DNA from: Cylindrodendrum hubeiense
Taxonomy: Eukaryota; Ascomycota; Sordariomycetes; Hypocreales; Nectriaceae
DNA length: 43,966 bases
Direction: 5' to 3'
Assembly: GCA_014621425.1 (NCBI GenBank)
Contig: JAANBB010000350.1
Location: 1-43,966, forward strand
In this document: positions 1-10,249 of the stretch, one piece after another
Layout of the letters: every line of letters starts with the position of its first letter
Numbering within the stretch: position 1 is the first letter of the stretch
The notes under the pieces: generated by a model
Seen by the model: the letters and a program-made list of their open reading frames with translations, nothing else
What the model was told of the DNA's origin: nothing
Database searches by the model: none
Made by a program: the position numbers and the translations under genes

Positions 1-619
1 CGCTGGGACGCTGCGGCGGGCTGTCAAAAGCCCAGAGTTTAGCTCCCGTGCACTAACTGGGAGCTTACCGCCCGCTACTGCACCGCCGCCCTTGGTGCTC
101 TCGGCCCCTTGACGCCCGCCCAAACGGCTCAACACCCGTACCCGTACCACTTACTCACTGGCCACGGCACCCAGCGCCCAATCGCCGCTGAGCTTACAGC
201 GCCTTTCCCCCCCTGCCAGGCGCCCTTAGGCCCCTCCCACACTTCCCACAGGCTGCTTAGGCCCCTCAAGCCCCTCCCACGCTCCGATCTTTCCCCACTC
301 ACCGCCCATCCGCGACCCCCCCGTCATCTGATCGCTCCACTGAGCCCGCCTCCACCCAGTGTGTCCCAGTCCACACCCACCCGTTCTCCACCTCGACCAG
401 CACCTCGACCAACACCAACACCAACACCAACAATTCTAACATTCCAGGGATCCCACGACTTCGTCCCAATTCCATTTCCTGGATTTGTTTGCCGCCTGTG
501 GTGCAAGAGACTCTGGCCAATTCTCAACCAATCCTCAGCCACCGACTCTCTTAATTCTCCGACTCGCTCTGGGCCTCCTCGTCCGCCTCGTCCGCCTCAT
601 CCGCCTCTTCCTCCTCGTC
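1..619. promoter_or_regulatory. Upstream/leader region of the methyltransferase gene
   Basis: No convincing coding frame is seen. The second half is strongly pyrimidine-rich on the plus strand, as is common in 5' leaders of filamentous fungi, and runs into the ATG at 620. Long open frames here are low-complexity (Pro/Ser/Arg on one strand, Val/Leu/Glu on the other), which is what CT-rich DNA gives in any frame. The left edge may hold the end of a neighbouring promoter. Confidence 0.45.
409..432. repeat. (CCAACA)4 microsatellite
   Basis: Four perfect tandem copies of a 6-bp unit inside the CT/CA-rich leader of the downstream gene. A simple repeat that may be length-polymorphic. Confidence 0.85.
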
Positions 620-1930
620 ATGGGCTCTCCTCCTCCGGGCACCGCCATCAGCGATCTCCCTCCCATCGAGCCCGACACCGCCCGCAGCAACCCCGACGCC
701 CACCAACACGATGACGACGCCGGCTACGAGACCGACGGCCTGTCTCGCACCTCCACCTCCCTCGCGTCCAGCATCCGCAACTACTCGTTCGAAAATGCCC
801 GCCGCTACCACAAGTTCAAGGAGGGCCGTTATCAGTTCCCCAATGACGAGCCCGAGCAGGAGCGCGAGGACATGAAGCACGCCGTCGCCGTCCATCTCCT
901 CGAGGGCAAGCTGCACCTATCGCCCTTGGACCGCCCGCAGTCCATCTTAGATCTCGGCACTGGCACCGGAAGCTGGGCAATTGACAGTGCGTCCCCAACC
1001 TGACCAATGCACCAATGAACCAATGAAGCGGGAGAGACATGTCGAATCTTCAATACCTGGGCGGAAACATGAATGAACACCTTGGCTGATCTTGCCGCGT
1101 TGAGTAAGCGATGAATACCCTGAGGCAGAGGTCGTCGGCGTTGATCTCAGCCCAATCCAGCCCGCTTGGGTGCCTCCAAATGTCAAGTTTCTCGTTGATG
1201 ATGCCGAGGCTGCTTGGCTGAACCCACCCGATTCCATTGACCTCGTCCATCTACGCAACATGTCCACTGCCATCAAGGACTGGCCTGCTCTTCTTGCCCG
1301 GGCCTACACGTGAGTTCCCGCTGTTGTAGTCCTCAGTTCCCTCGTGTCCATCTCTCCTTACACTCCCCCTTACACGAGACAGGGACGGGTGGATGCGACA
1401 TCGGCCCGCCCTCAGATTCGGCCGAGGCTCAATCTCAGTCACTGACAACTCCCAGAGCCCTCAAGCCAGGCGCCTGGCTTGAAATCCAAGACTTCCGATG
1501 GGCCTTTGACTGCGACGACGGCACCATGCCCGACGACCACGCCCCGGCCATCATGGTGACTACCATCGCCGCCGGCTTGTCCAAGTTCGGCGTCGACCTC
1601 CACGTCGCCACCACCCTTCCTGGCCGTGCCACTGCCGCCGGCTTCACTAATATCGTCCACACTGTACGCCGTGTCCCCGTTGGCCCCTGGGCTCGCGACC
1701 CGGCCCTCAAGACCATCGGCCTCTACACTCGCGGCGTCATCTACGACGGTCTGCAGGCCATCACTCTCGGTCCGCTGACGCGCGGTCTCAAATGGACCCC
1801 TGAGGCCGTCGAGTTGTTTCTCGTCAAGGTCCGCAAGGAGTTGATGGACCCCTCGGTGCATTCCTATGTGTTTTTCCATTGCCTTTGCGCACAGAAGCCG
1901 CTTGGTGAGGAGCCTGGGCCTGGGAGGTAA
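620..1930 (+). CDS. LaeA-like SAM-dependent methyltransferase
   Basis: Predicted class I methyltransferase of the fungal LaeA/TAM-like group, which uses S-adenosylmethionine; the substrate is unknown. My model has three exons, 620-986, 1105-1309 and 1456-1930, giving 348 aa. The introns (118 and 146 bp) keep frame, with branch-like CTGAT and CTGAC before the acceptors. The N-terminal ~55 residues are disordered and Ser/Asp-rich. The SAM-binding motif I reads ILDLGTGTGSWAID (about residues 110-123), followed by an acidic post-I loop (VVGVDLSP) and the later block ALKPGAWLEIQDFRW, typical of this family. The ATG at 620 was chosen because it opens the conserved frame; the upstream codons are leader. 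The stop TAA is embedded in GGTAAGT, a perfect donor, so a further 3' exon cannot be excluded. No secondary-metabolite backbone gene lies nearby, so a LaeA-type regulatory role is not implied. Confidence 0.82.
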
Positions 1931-2718
1931 GTCGTCACTCTCCAAAAGCTAGACTCTCGGTCTGGCATGTCAATTGAGGCGGGGAACTTTGGGATTGCAA
2001 GTTATTGGGCGTTGTATACGGTCATCTCAGCGACTACGGGACTGTTGTTTAGCAGATGCTAGCGTGTTTTGCCACTCGTTTCGGCGATGGACCTTGATTT
2101 CTTCCTTCTTTGGGATATACGATTCACCACTTGGCTCACGTTTTGGGTCGGGTTCTTAAATACAACGCTCATGGTTGCGAGAGGATTTGGGCACCTTTCT
2201 TTCTAGATAAAATCCATGAGGAATCTTGAGCAACGGGTAATATATATATGTGTCTCTATGTACGGATTTAAGTGGTCTCCAATTTCTAATTCCCTGGCAG
2301 GCTAGCTGTCCCATGTGTGATCCGGGTATCCTCTAGTCTGTCCAGTGTAGTTCATATCACATCTCAATATGCCTAGAAGTGAAGAAGAAACCACCTCTCC
2401 GCCGCCGTCGAACCAGCCAGAGAGGCAGAAACGTGATGTCAAGTTACAAATTTGTAGTTGTCCAAAGCCAAAAAAGGTGAATGATGCGCGCGCGCTGAGT
2501 TGTCTTCGAAATATTCAGGGGGGGCGCAATGACCAGTAAACCAAATGCTATGCAAGATAAAGCAGAGACCCAGAAATCCCATGCCACCGGTCGCCTGTTA
2601 AACAGGGCAGAAGACCTTTGACATTGGTCAAGCTGGGTAAGGGGAAGTCGCAGGGGTATGTGATGGTAGGGTAGTAGTAGGGGAAGTAGGGGATGATGGT
2701 TGGGGTTTCAGTGGTCGG
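1931..2718. other. Convergent intergenic region (3' UTRs)
   Basis: The two flanking genes converge here. No coding frame with recognisable content is visible. The AT-rich stretch around 2200-2300 is compatible with 3' ends and polyadenylation. Nothing else is seen. Confidence 0.5.
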
Positions 2719-5690
2719 CTATTGCTCAGGCTTCGTCTTCGACTCTTCAGGCTTTTCTTGAGAGGTGGTGTCGACCTTCGCTTCGTTCTCTTCGTCCTTC
2801 TCATGGATGGTCTCCCCCGGGTTCAATTTGGGCGAGTCCCTCCCCTGAGCAGTCTCCTCGACCTTGGATTTGCTGTCGTCGGTCTGCTCAGAGACAGGCT
2901 CCCCAACCTTGGTACTGCTGTCGCTTGTGTTGGAGCCAGACGATGTAGGCTGGCGCTGGTCTACGAAGCTGACGGTCCTTCTTCTCCTGGGAGTCTCGTG
3001 TGCCTCTCGGATCTTGTCCTCCGCAATCGTGCCCTTCTCCTCCAGCCTTAGAGGGTTCATGTTCATCCGGGGGAATTCAGCCGACTCCCTTGTTGGCGTC
3101 ATCGGGCGGATCCCCTGCATATTCATCGACTGCACGCGAAGCGAACTACTACGCACCCTGCTTACCCGCGACGTGTCGCCCCGGTTCATATCAGCATCCC
3201 ACTCCGCCACATCCTTAGAGCTCCACGAAGCTCGATGGACGCGACCGGTGCGGGGAAGGCTGCTCACCGAGTATCTGGAGCTGGCACTGTTGGCTCGACT
3301 TCGCGGGTTAATAGGGAGCTTCGGGAATGCAGCAGCAACCTCCTCAGAGCCTTCTAAGCTAGGGAACGCTTCGATATCATCAATTGTCGGGTGGCGCCGT
3401 ACCTCCTTGACCTTGAATGAGCCATGAGTTTGTAGTGGCTTCTCATCCTTCTTCGGCTCCAGCGGGAGAATTCCTGCCCTTGCCTCTATGTGCTCATAAT
3501 ATTGAATGCGGAGACCGTCAAGGCCCATTGGGAACTCTTCTCGGTTACGGGACAGTGACATCCAAGTAGATATCAGGCCCAGAACGACGAGGATCAAAAC
3601 CGCGAGTGTAAGGAACCCCTGAACAATGAGGATGATTATACCAATGATGGTAGCGGCGCTGCGACCTATGTTGAATGACGGCAAGAAAGCGATTGAGAGA
3701 CCAGTGGTGATGATCTTTGAGATGGACAGAAGCCAGACTGCCACAGAGGTGTTGCGAGCGCCCTCGAAGGGCTTCAGCTTAATAATGGCGACCAAGGAGA
3801 AAACTTCGAAGACGAAGAGCCCAAAGACCTGAGCCAGCGGGTTCTGGGAACCTCCTCCAATAAAGCATCCTCGTCCAAATTGGTAACCGAGGTAGGCCGC
3901 AAAGAACCACCAACGGGTGCGGCTATATCGACCAGAGAGCCAACCGAACCGCTTGAGGTAGCCGACATCCTCATTGGGGCTTGACCTAGTGGGATCGTTG
4001 TCGACAAACCTGACCCGGAAGAAGGGTATGCTGCCGTAGAGACGTGGCTTCACTGCCTGCTCTTCCTCGCCAACTGCACTCTCGCGAGTTGCTGCCACAA
4101 ATGGCATCGATTTGAAAAGTTTGCCTTGCTCCAGTCGAATAGTATCCCGTGCAACCTCATACTTGCCATCGCGCAACCTCACGAAGCACGCATATGCCGC
4201 TATACCGGCTAGTCCCAGGAATATGAGAAGAACGATGGCGGCAACAGCACTGGGGCCTGCAGCAGCGCGAAGAGCAAACTGGTAGGTGGCGAGGGTTGTC
4301 ATGGCGAAGAATGCGATGAAGAGAGTACGGAGCAGCCCGGAAGCCATGTAACCCAGCCAGTGAGAACGGAAGTAGTCGAATCCGTCCGTCTTCATCAGTT
4401 TTAGCTTAGCCAACGCGTCTAAAACGAACTTGACAGTCGTAACAAACAAGATGACAGCCCCAAGAGCGACGAGAAGCCAAATCAAGCCAATGGTGAAGGC
4501 GTCTTTCAGGGGCACATTGACCCTGGACAGCGTCCCTGCAAAGCCGTTGAAGTCGCCAGGAAGCGGCATGCCAGGGTCGCGAGGTCCGCCCGCCCAGTCA
4601 TAGTCGTAGGGGTCACTTGCATTGTATTCGGCTCGGCGTGCAAAGGTGTGGAGTGACTTGTCCAGGCCCAGAGTTGACCTTAACTTGATGGATCTTCCAT
4701 AGATCTGTTGTGTGAGGCCACCACCATTGTTGATGGGCACGGATCCGGCACCGCCAACCTGGCTAGCATTTCCGGAGATGCCGGTAAATGGGGCGAGGGC
4801 GTCGAGTATGCTGTCGGTGGCAATCATACCCGCGGTCCATGCGAAGTTGCTCCACCAGGCAGGGAGGAGGCTGGGCCAGTCCACGGAAAGGGCGCCCAAG
4901 AAGAAAATGGACTGGAAAGTTTCGAAAATAACGAGGAGCGAGAAAGAGTGGGCGTAGTGCATCCTGATGTGTGGAATCTGCAATCCGTAAATGGCTGTTG
5001 CGAAGGAAGCGAGAATAGCAAAGCAGACGAAGCCGCCCAAGATAGATCCAATCGCCTCTGGCTGGGAGAATGACCTGCCGTTGGTCAGGATTGCCTGGAA
5101 ACAGCCAATTTCGGTTTGTGTTGAGTTCGAAAAGATGCGCAAACGGGCAAAGCCTTCGAGGTCGGGGATGCCCAGGGCGATGGAAGGGAATCCATCGGAG
5201 TCGGTCGCAGAAATCGGAATGACAGCGAATGCTTCGATAGGAACGTCGACGTTTACAGGGCACATGCTGGTGATGTTACCATCGCATGGATTGTAGGTAC
5301 TGTTAAATCTATTCTCGCCATAAACGTCCACTTCGATGTGCACTAGATACGGGTCAGATGTGTTAAATTCAGTTGGGCTCGTCGCCACCTACTCATGAGG
5401 GATTCTTGTCGAATGTTGGTGCTTCCACTCAAATGGAATAGCACAGTGAGGTTGTCCCGGTAGTATGCAGTGTCGAATTTGGTGACATTGAACAAGCTCT
5501 CGCCGTTCATGCAGTCGGCAAAGTCGCCAGTGTAGAGATCGGGATATCGACTAACATCCAGCTCGCGAGCCACGCCGTCGATACCAGTTCCGTTGATGTA
5601 AACCTTGTCTCGCGCGAGGACGGCCGGCAGCAGGGCAATGGCGGATACCAACAGGCGCAAGGCCCCAAAGGGCCTCTTTGTTGAAAACAT
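2719..5690 (-). CDS. TRP-like membrane protein with ML-like lumenal domain
   Basis: Member of the fungal TRP-like family (ML-like plus TRP domains; includes fungal Flc proteins and S. pombe Pkd2). Relatives are linked to Ca2+ signalling, cell-wall integrity or FAD transport. Exon 1 is 5690-5393 and exon 2 is 5342-2719; the 50-bp intron joins ...RQESLM to MHIEVDVYG in frame, giving 973 aa. A signal peptide occupies residues ~1-26. A Cys-containing, N-glycosylation-rich ML-like domain (several NxT/NxS) reaches ~195. About nine hydrophobic segments follow, from AIGSILGGFVCFAILASF (~196) to LAVLILVVLGLISTW (~690). The remaining ~280 residues form a hydrophilic cytosolic tail, Ser/Arg-rich and then acidic (Glu/Lys), ending in SKTKPEQ. 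The tail is longer than in compact Flc proteins and looks like a phosphorylation platform. The start is supported by the signal peptide. Ion selectivity cannot be inferred. Confidence 0.88.
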
Positions 5691-7916
5691 TCTGAAGAAG
5701 GATTGACGATGAAGGGCCGGATGGATCGGGATGGCGGGCCTTCCCGCCCAGGACGATATTTAATCTTCTCCAGGCGCAAGAACGGGTCGTCCGGGTAGAT
5801 GTAATGTCGAGTTATTCACAGTGGTGAAGAATCGAGTTGTAGAATGGGGTCGTCGCGAAACAGATTCCCCAAACATGGAGATCGGGAGCGAAGTTTCAGG
5901 ATTTTGGTTGTCTCGGATGGTGTGTCGCAGACACGGGTGGAGCGTCAGAGAGCGGCGATGGACGAGGATCGGAAAAGGAGACAATGGCGTGCGAGGACGT
6001 GGACGCCGGGGAGAAGGAGTTGAGAGTTGAGAGTTGAGAGGGAGGAGGTCGAGATTCGGAAGGCGAGGATGTGAGGGAAGCCCCGGGGGTGGAAGGGTGT
6101 GAAGGTGTGTAAGGGTTCGATGCGTGCACGACTGGGTCCCAACCTGGAGTCTTTCGGTCTTGACGTAGCCAGGCGCAACCAGGAGACGGCTGGTGGCGTA
6201 GCGGGAGGGCAGCCACCGGGGGGTCGGCGTCCCTGGATTTGCTTTAAGCTTGATGTTTGGCAGGCGCGTGGCTGCAGGGTCGAGAGAAGTGGTCAAAATG
6301 CGGACCTGGCGACGGTAAGAGCAGCAGCAAGAGCAAGAGCAAGAGCGATAGCAACCGCAAGCCAGATGGAAGAGTATTGTCGTCGAGATGGAGGAGCAAG
6401 GGGCAATCAATCGCCTCAAGGACAGACGCGATGGCGAGAGGGCGACGGAGCAAGCGCTAACATGGCTGGCTACCGGGATGGATACGGATGTGGATGCGGA
6501 TGTGGATGGATCTCATCAAAAGATGCAATCAAAACGGAGGACCCTGGACTGCCTGGACTGCCTAGACTCCCTGAAGAGCCCAGATGCAGCGCCAAATGGA
6601 GCGCTGCCAGCGGATAAGGCCCCCGATAACAAAAACTAGCCTGTGGTGCCACCATCAACCCTGCCAAGCGCACCTGCCGTCTTGGGACCTGTGTTTCCAT
6701 TCGCCGGCCCACCCCCGCGAGTGTTAGCCGGAACCCACCAAAAAGCGCCTACGGTGAAAGCGAGATGGGTGTCCGCATGGTGTCCGTATGGCGTCTGAAG
6801 TGTGTGTCCATGGCTGGCGGCCGAGATGGTTGTCGACGATGCTTCCCATCATGGCGGTGTCAACCATCTGTCATCATGTCATCAAGCTAGGAAGGTAATC
6901 TGCAGCAGCTAACTTAAGCTAAATTTCCTCTCTCGCATTTGTCGGAGCCTTTTGTCTTGGAACATGGCTGCTTCTGATTCGCGCCACACGCGAGAAATGG
7001 CACCAAAAAACCTGCAAGCCACGCCAAGTCGTGACTAGGCGAGACATGACGAAACAAGCCGGCGACGGACAAACGAAGGCTTCTGGCGGATTGATCCAAG
7101 TTTTCTCGTCGCCCAGCGTCGCCCAGGCCGCCAGCACACACCGACCTCCACCGCCCATCTTGCCATCGTGCCAACTTGATTACTTGGCCGTCACCTTGAG
7201 TGCTTGCGACGGGTCGGGTCTTGCGACTGGCGATCGCCACCCAACCATTGGCCCGCAACCACAAGAGTCGGAGGCGGGGGATCCCACTATTTCCACCTCT
7301 CACGCTTGGATTCCACGTTTTGACGCATCGCCACGTGCAGCCTCTACCAACCATCGCCGCAGCCAACCTAATCTTTCGGGCAGCTCGGCAGCTCGGCAGC
7401 TTGTTTGGCACCACCTCCGATTGGGGATTGGGCGGTCCGGTCCATCTAGACACCATGCACTGCGTAGTACGGAGGATGTGTGCTGCGACATTTAACGGAC
7501 TGATCGCTATGGGCCACCCCAAGAGTCGGTCTGCTCACCAGAAGGAGAGACACGCGAGGAGAGACACGATGATGGTTTCTTTTGCCCACCTCATGCATCA
7601 ACACCAGCCAGTCATTCTCCTCCAAAGTACGTGATTCAGACGCAGCACGCTTCCCGCCCGGCGAATACGAACCGTCAGGATCAGTGGCTGAAAATATGTC
7701 TCCGTCTGGCTGTCCAGTGCAGGTGTGCGTGCTGTCATGCATCAAAAGCCCACCCTAAACCCAAAATGTCGCCCGACCCCTGGACCATGATAACCGTTTC
7801 AATGCGCGTACCTATGTTTAGGCTTTGCATCTTCACTCAGGTAATAATACCCAAGACAGTATGGCATTGGTAAAAGGAAGTTGTCTTCAATTAAGCCTAC
7901 TTCCTAGAGCCTGTCT
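5691..7916. other. Promoter/leader of the TRP-like gene and unassigned DNA
   Basis: Roughly 5700-6250 is AG-rich on the plus strand, i.e. CT-rich in the direction of the minus-strand TRP-like gene, and probably holds its promoter and 5' leader. Around 6300-6360 there is an imperfect AGCAAG-type run and around 6480-6515 a GATGTGGATGCG-type run. Several 60-220-codon open frames exist on both strands, but they overlap each other and are low-complexity or compositionally arbitrary, so I assign no gene. Confidence 0.4.
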
Positions 7917-8444
7917 CTAAATCTCCTCATCCTCTTCGTCCATGTCGTCTGCATGCTTCACTAGTAGCCGCTTCGTAGGCTGCGCAGTCAAAAAGCTGCC
8001 GCTTCGTTCTGCCTTTGGCATGTGTGGTGGCTTTGAAAGGAAGGTTTAATGACATCACCTCCAGGCATACCATCCTCGTATTTGTCATTCCAGATGTTGA
8101 TTCAAATTTGCGTCATTGGTTTGTCGTCGTCGTCCATATGAGTTTTACGTAAATCTCTATTGGGGGCTCGCATCTCGAAAACAGATCAGAGATCCGTCCG
8201 AGCAGTCTCGAGGTTTCTGGCGGCAAAGGTATGCAATTCGTCTGGCGGAAGCTTTTTGTCCAAGCCGCTCATCTCGAGCAATGCTCGAGCAACTTGTGTT
8301 GCAGGAACATAACCCAAAGAGTGATATCGAAGATTGGTTGAGGAGCAAAACTACCCTCGGACGGTGAAGCCTCTGAAATGTCCCAACTCGGTACGAACTT
8401 AGTTACCATTCAAGCATATCTCTAGGGTAGGAAGATGTGCCCAT
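7917..8444 (-). pseudogene. Probable decayed or mis-spliced small gene, family unknown
   Basis: No intact frame spans this stretch, yet one minus-strand frame is strikingly protein-like. From 8350 downwards it reads SSTNLRYHSLGYVPATQVA, then an amphipathic segment containing LPPDELHTFAARNLETARTDL. It is cut by TGA at 8188-8186, continues in the same frame (SVFEMRAPNRDLRKTH, then DDDDKPMTQI), is cut by TGA at 8104-8102, and continues (INIWNDKYEDGMPGGDV). After a one-base frame change near 8045 comes a clean C-terminus, SKPPHMPKAERSGSFLTAQP then TKRLLVKHADDMDEEDEEI, with stop TAG at 7919-7917. A possible 62-bp intron (GTATGC donor, GGCAG acceptor) would repair the frame change but not the two TGA codons. 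An ATG in good context at 8444 (MGTSSYPRDMLEW) may be the old start. I do not recognise the family. The evidence is by eye only. Confidence 0.4.
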
Positions 8445-9403
8445 GGTGGTGGTCTGGTTGGCAACGGTAGGATTCGTATCGATCAACTCTGAATAAAAGA
8501 TAAATTAGGAAACAGGGGGGAATGTGGAAGCAGTTGGTGTTGATAATGTCTTCGGCTGGGAGAGGTCTCGGTGCTTGGCGATGTTGGAGTCAAGATGGAG
8601 AGTTACCATGATTGCTGAAGGTTGGGCTTTTTATTGCGAAGCACCACGCCGGAATACTGCGATCCACGGAATTCCTTCAGTCTCTAAGAGTCAGTATTTA
8701 AACCGCCGAATCAAGAAGGGAAAACCCTTGTGCTGTGAAATGTCAACGCTGTTGCTATTTGCGCCCTTCGTTAGCACTCATATGCCCTCCCCTCTTCGTC
8801 GGCGGATATTTTGCAGCCATATACCCACTTTAATACCATTCTGATACATTATTTGCTCTACCGTCTTCAGGCAATAAATGGAATGAGGATTGCAGAGATT
8901 GCAGCGAAATTTCCAGGGAAAATGAATTCCGAGTAGAGTCTTAGTACGATTTAATCTACTCTACGAAGCAAGGCAGTCATGACACTCTACTCTAGGATAC
9001 TTTACGAACTGAGGCGGGCATGACAATTTACTCTAAAGTAATGTTAAATGTTTGCTGTAGCCAAAGAGCACCGCCGTAGTGATCATAGTGTTGCGAAGTA
9101 AGACGGCCACGGCCATCTACTCCAAGTGTCTTCCAAGTTCGATCCAGCGACTGCTTCGTCACCTTCTGGCCCCCGCACCCTCTGGTCCCGGCTCTGGCTC
9201 GTTGATATTCTGGGGATGTTCTCGAATCTTGTTCGTTGCAGCCCTGGTGATAGTCCTGGCTCTGGTTTTGATTGACCTGGTTCTCGTTCTGACTCTGGTA
9301 CATCAACCTGGTCACGCGGTCGTTGTTGCAGTCATGCTCTTGGTAACGTGACGGCGAGTTATCTCTCAGCCTTAACTCGTTTAAGCTCATCGTTGCTTCA
9401 ATA
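8445..9403. other. Non-coding stretch with degenerate repeats
   Basis: No supported gene. The minus-strand side of 8445-8620 resembles a CA/CT-rich fungal 5' leader for the decayed gene to its left. 8959-9129 holds the 41-bp repeats listed separately. 9220-9310 is TCTGGTT-rich and gives a Gln/Asn-rich minus-strand frame, which I treat as simple sequence. Confidence 0.4.
8959..9129. repeat. Degenerate 41-bp repeat, three copies
   Basis: Copies at 8959-8999, 9000-9040 (direct tandem) and 9089-9129 align end to end without gaps. Each has the pattern YTYTACGAA..., RRGGCRGGC-like centre, ATGACA..., ACTCTA. Copies 1 and 2 agree at roughly three quarters of positions and most differences are transitions; copy 3 is more diverged and lies 48 bp further on. 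A partial older copy may precede copy 1. It may be a decayed minisatellite or part of an old mobile element. Confidence 0.6.
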
Positions 9404-10249
9404 TTGCCACGCAGTCGTTTTACGTGCGCCTGGGGACAGTCACTCTCCTGTCAGCCTGATCGCGCTTTCGTTTCCTTCAATCTGCCCCTAGCATCACTTA
9501 TTCGAACCCAAGCCTTCATGCCGTCATACCGACGCGAGATAACCTCGGGGTTTTTTTTGTGGGTTTTTGGCGAGGAAGAGATTCGTACTTTCTACGATGA
9601 GATAAAGAGACTGAGAGGAATGGGCTAAGGAATCCCTCACCAGACGTGAGTTTCTCACCTGGGGGAAGAGTATCTCCCTCCTCCAGATCACCTAAACCGA
9701 GAAGAAATCCAGCGACCAAGACCTTGACAAGCACACCAAATAAATTCGGTTGATCTCACGCAGCTCTTTGAAGTTTCTCTCCCTGTAGAAGGCCTTTACG
9801 AAGCCACGGATGGTGGCCTACCTCCAGAACCACTACCCCAAAGCCGACATATCGAGGTTTCCGATCAATAAGGACAGCTCAACCGCAGACTGCGAATTAA
9901 TTCCGGCTGACTACTTCGGATTCGTCGACACTTATCTCATCAACAAGATCAAAAAGCTGAAGGTGGAGGAGGAGAAACCGGTGAAGCAGGAGACACCGTA
10001 ACACGCCAATGTTAAGGCAAAGAAGCCATCATTTGCAACATCAATCGCGAACCTGCGACGACGGTGGATGAAGAGAACAATTTTTCGGAAGAAGAGTTGG
10101 GGGCTTCGGTGTTGAAATGTGGTCTCGAAACTGCGTCAGGCCTGCCACCAGCCGCACCGTGACTAGCATCCATGGGGGAACTCGACGAATTGACAGGCAT
10201 GTTAGGCTGGTTTCTGGAAACAGCAGACACTGCAATGAAGTTGTACTAG
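9404..10249 (+). pseudogene. Possible decayed gene split over several plus-strand frames
   Basis: A chain of plus-strand segments in changing frames, each protein-like and each ended by a stop where the next begins: to 9628 (…EEEIRTFYDEIKRLRGMG); ~9600-9753 (RNPSPDVSFSPGGRVSP, RNPATKTLTSTPNKFG); 9749-9871 (VDLTQLFEVSLPVEGLYEA); 9810-10001 (MVAYLQNHYPKADISRF, then IPADYFGFVDTYLINKIKKL, VEEEKPVKQETP). The last frame runs from ~10035 (CNINREPATTVDEENNFSEE), crosses one TGA after LPPAAP, and ends MGELDELTGMLGWFLETAD...MKLY with TAG at 10247-10249. No set of GT-AG introns I tried joins them. I do not recognise the family. The 63-codon segment at 9810-10001 alone could be a small exon or gene. Confidence 0.33.

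Noticed and set aside
485..619. In-frame extension upstream of the methyltransferase ATG at 620
   Set aside because: No ATG in this stretch opens the frame sensibly and the codons translate CT-rich leader; the family start fits 620 better.
9061..9160. GTTCGATCC resembling a tRNA T-loop
   Set aside because: No matching acceptor, D or anticodon stems could be drawn around it; it lies next to the 41-bp repeat copy.
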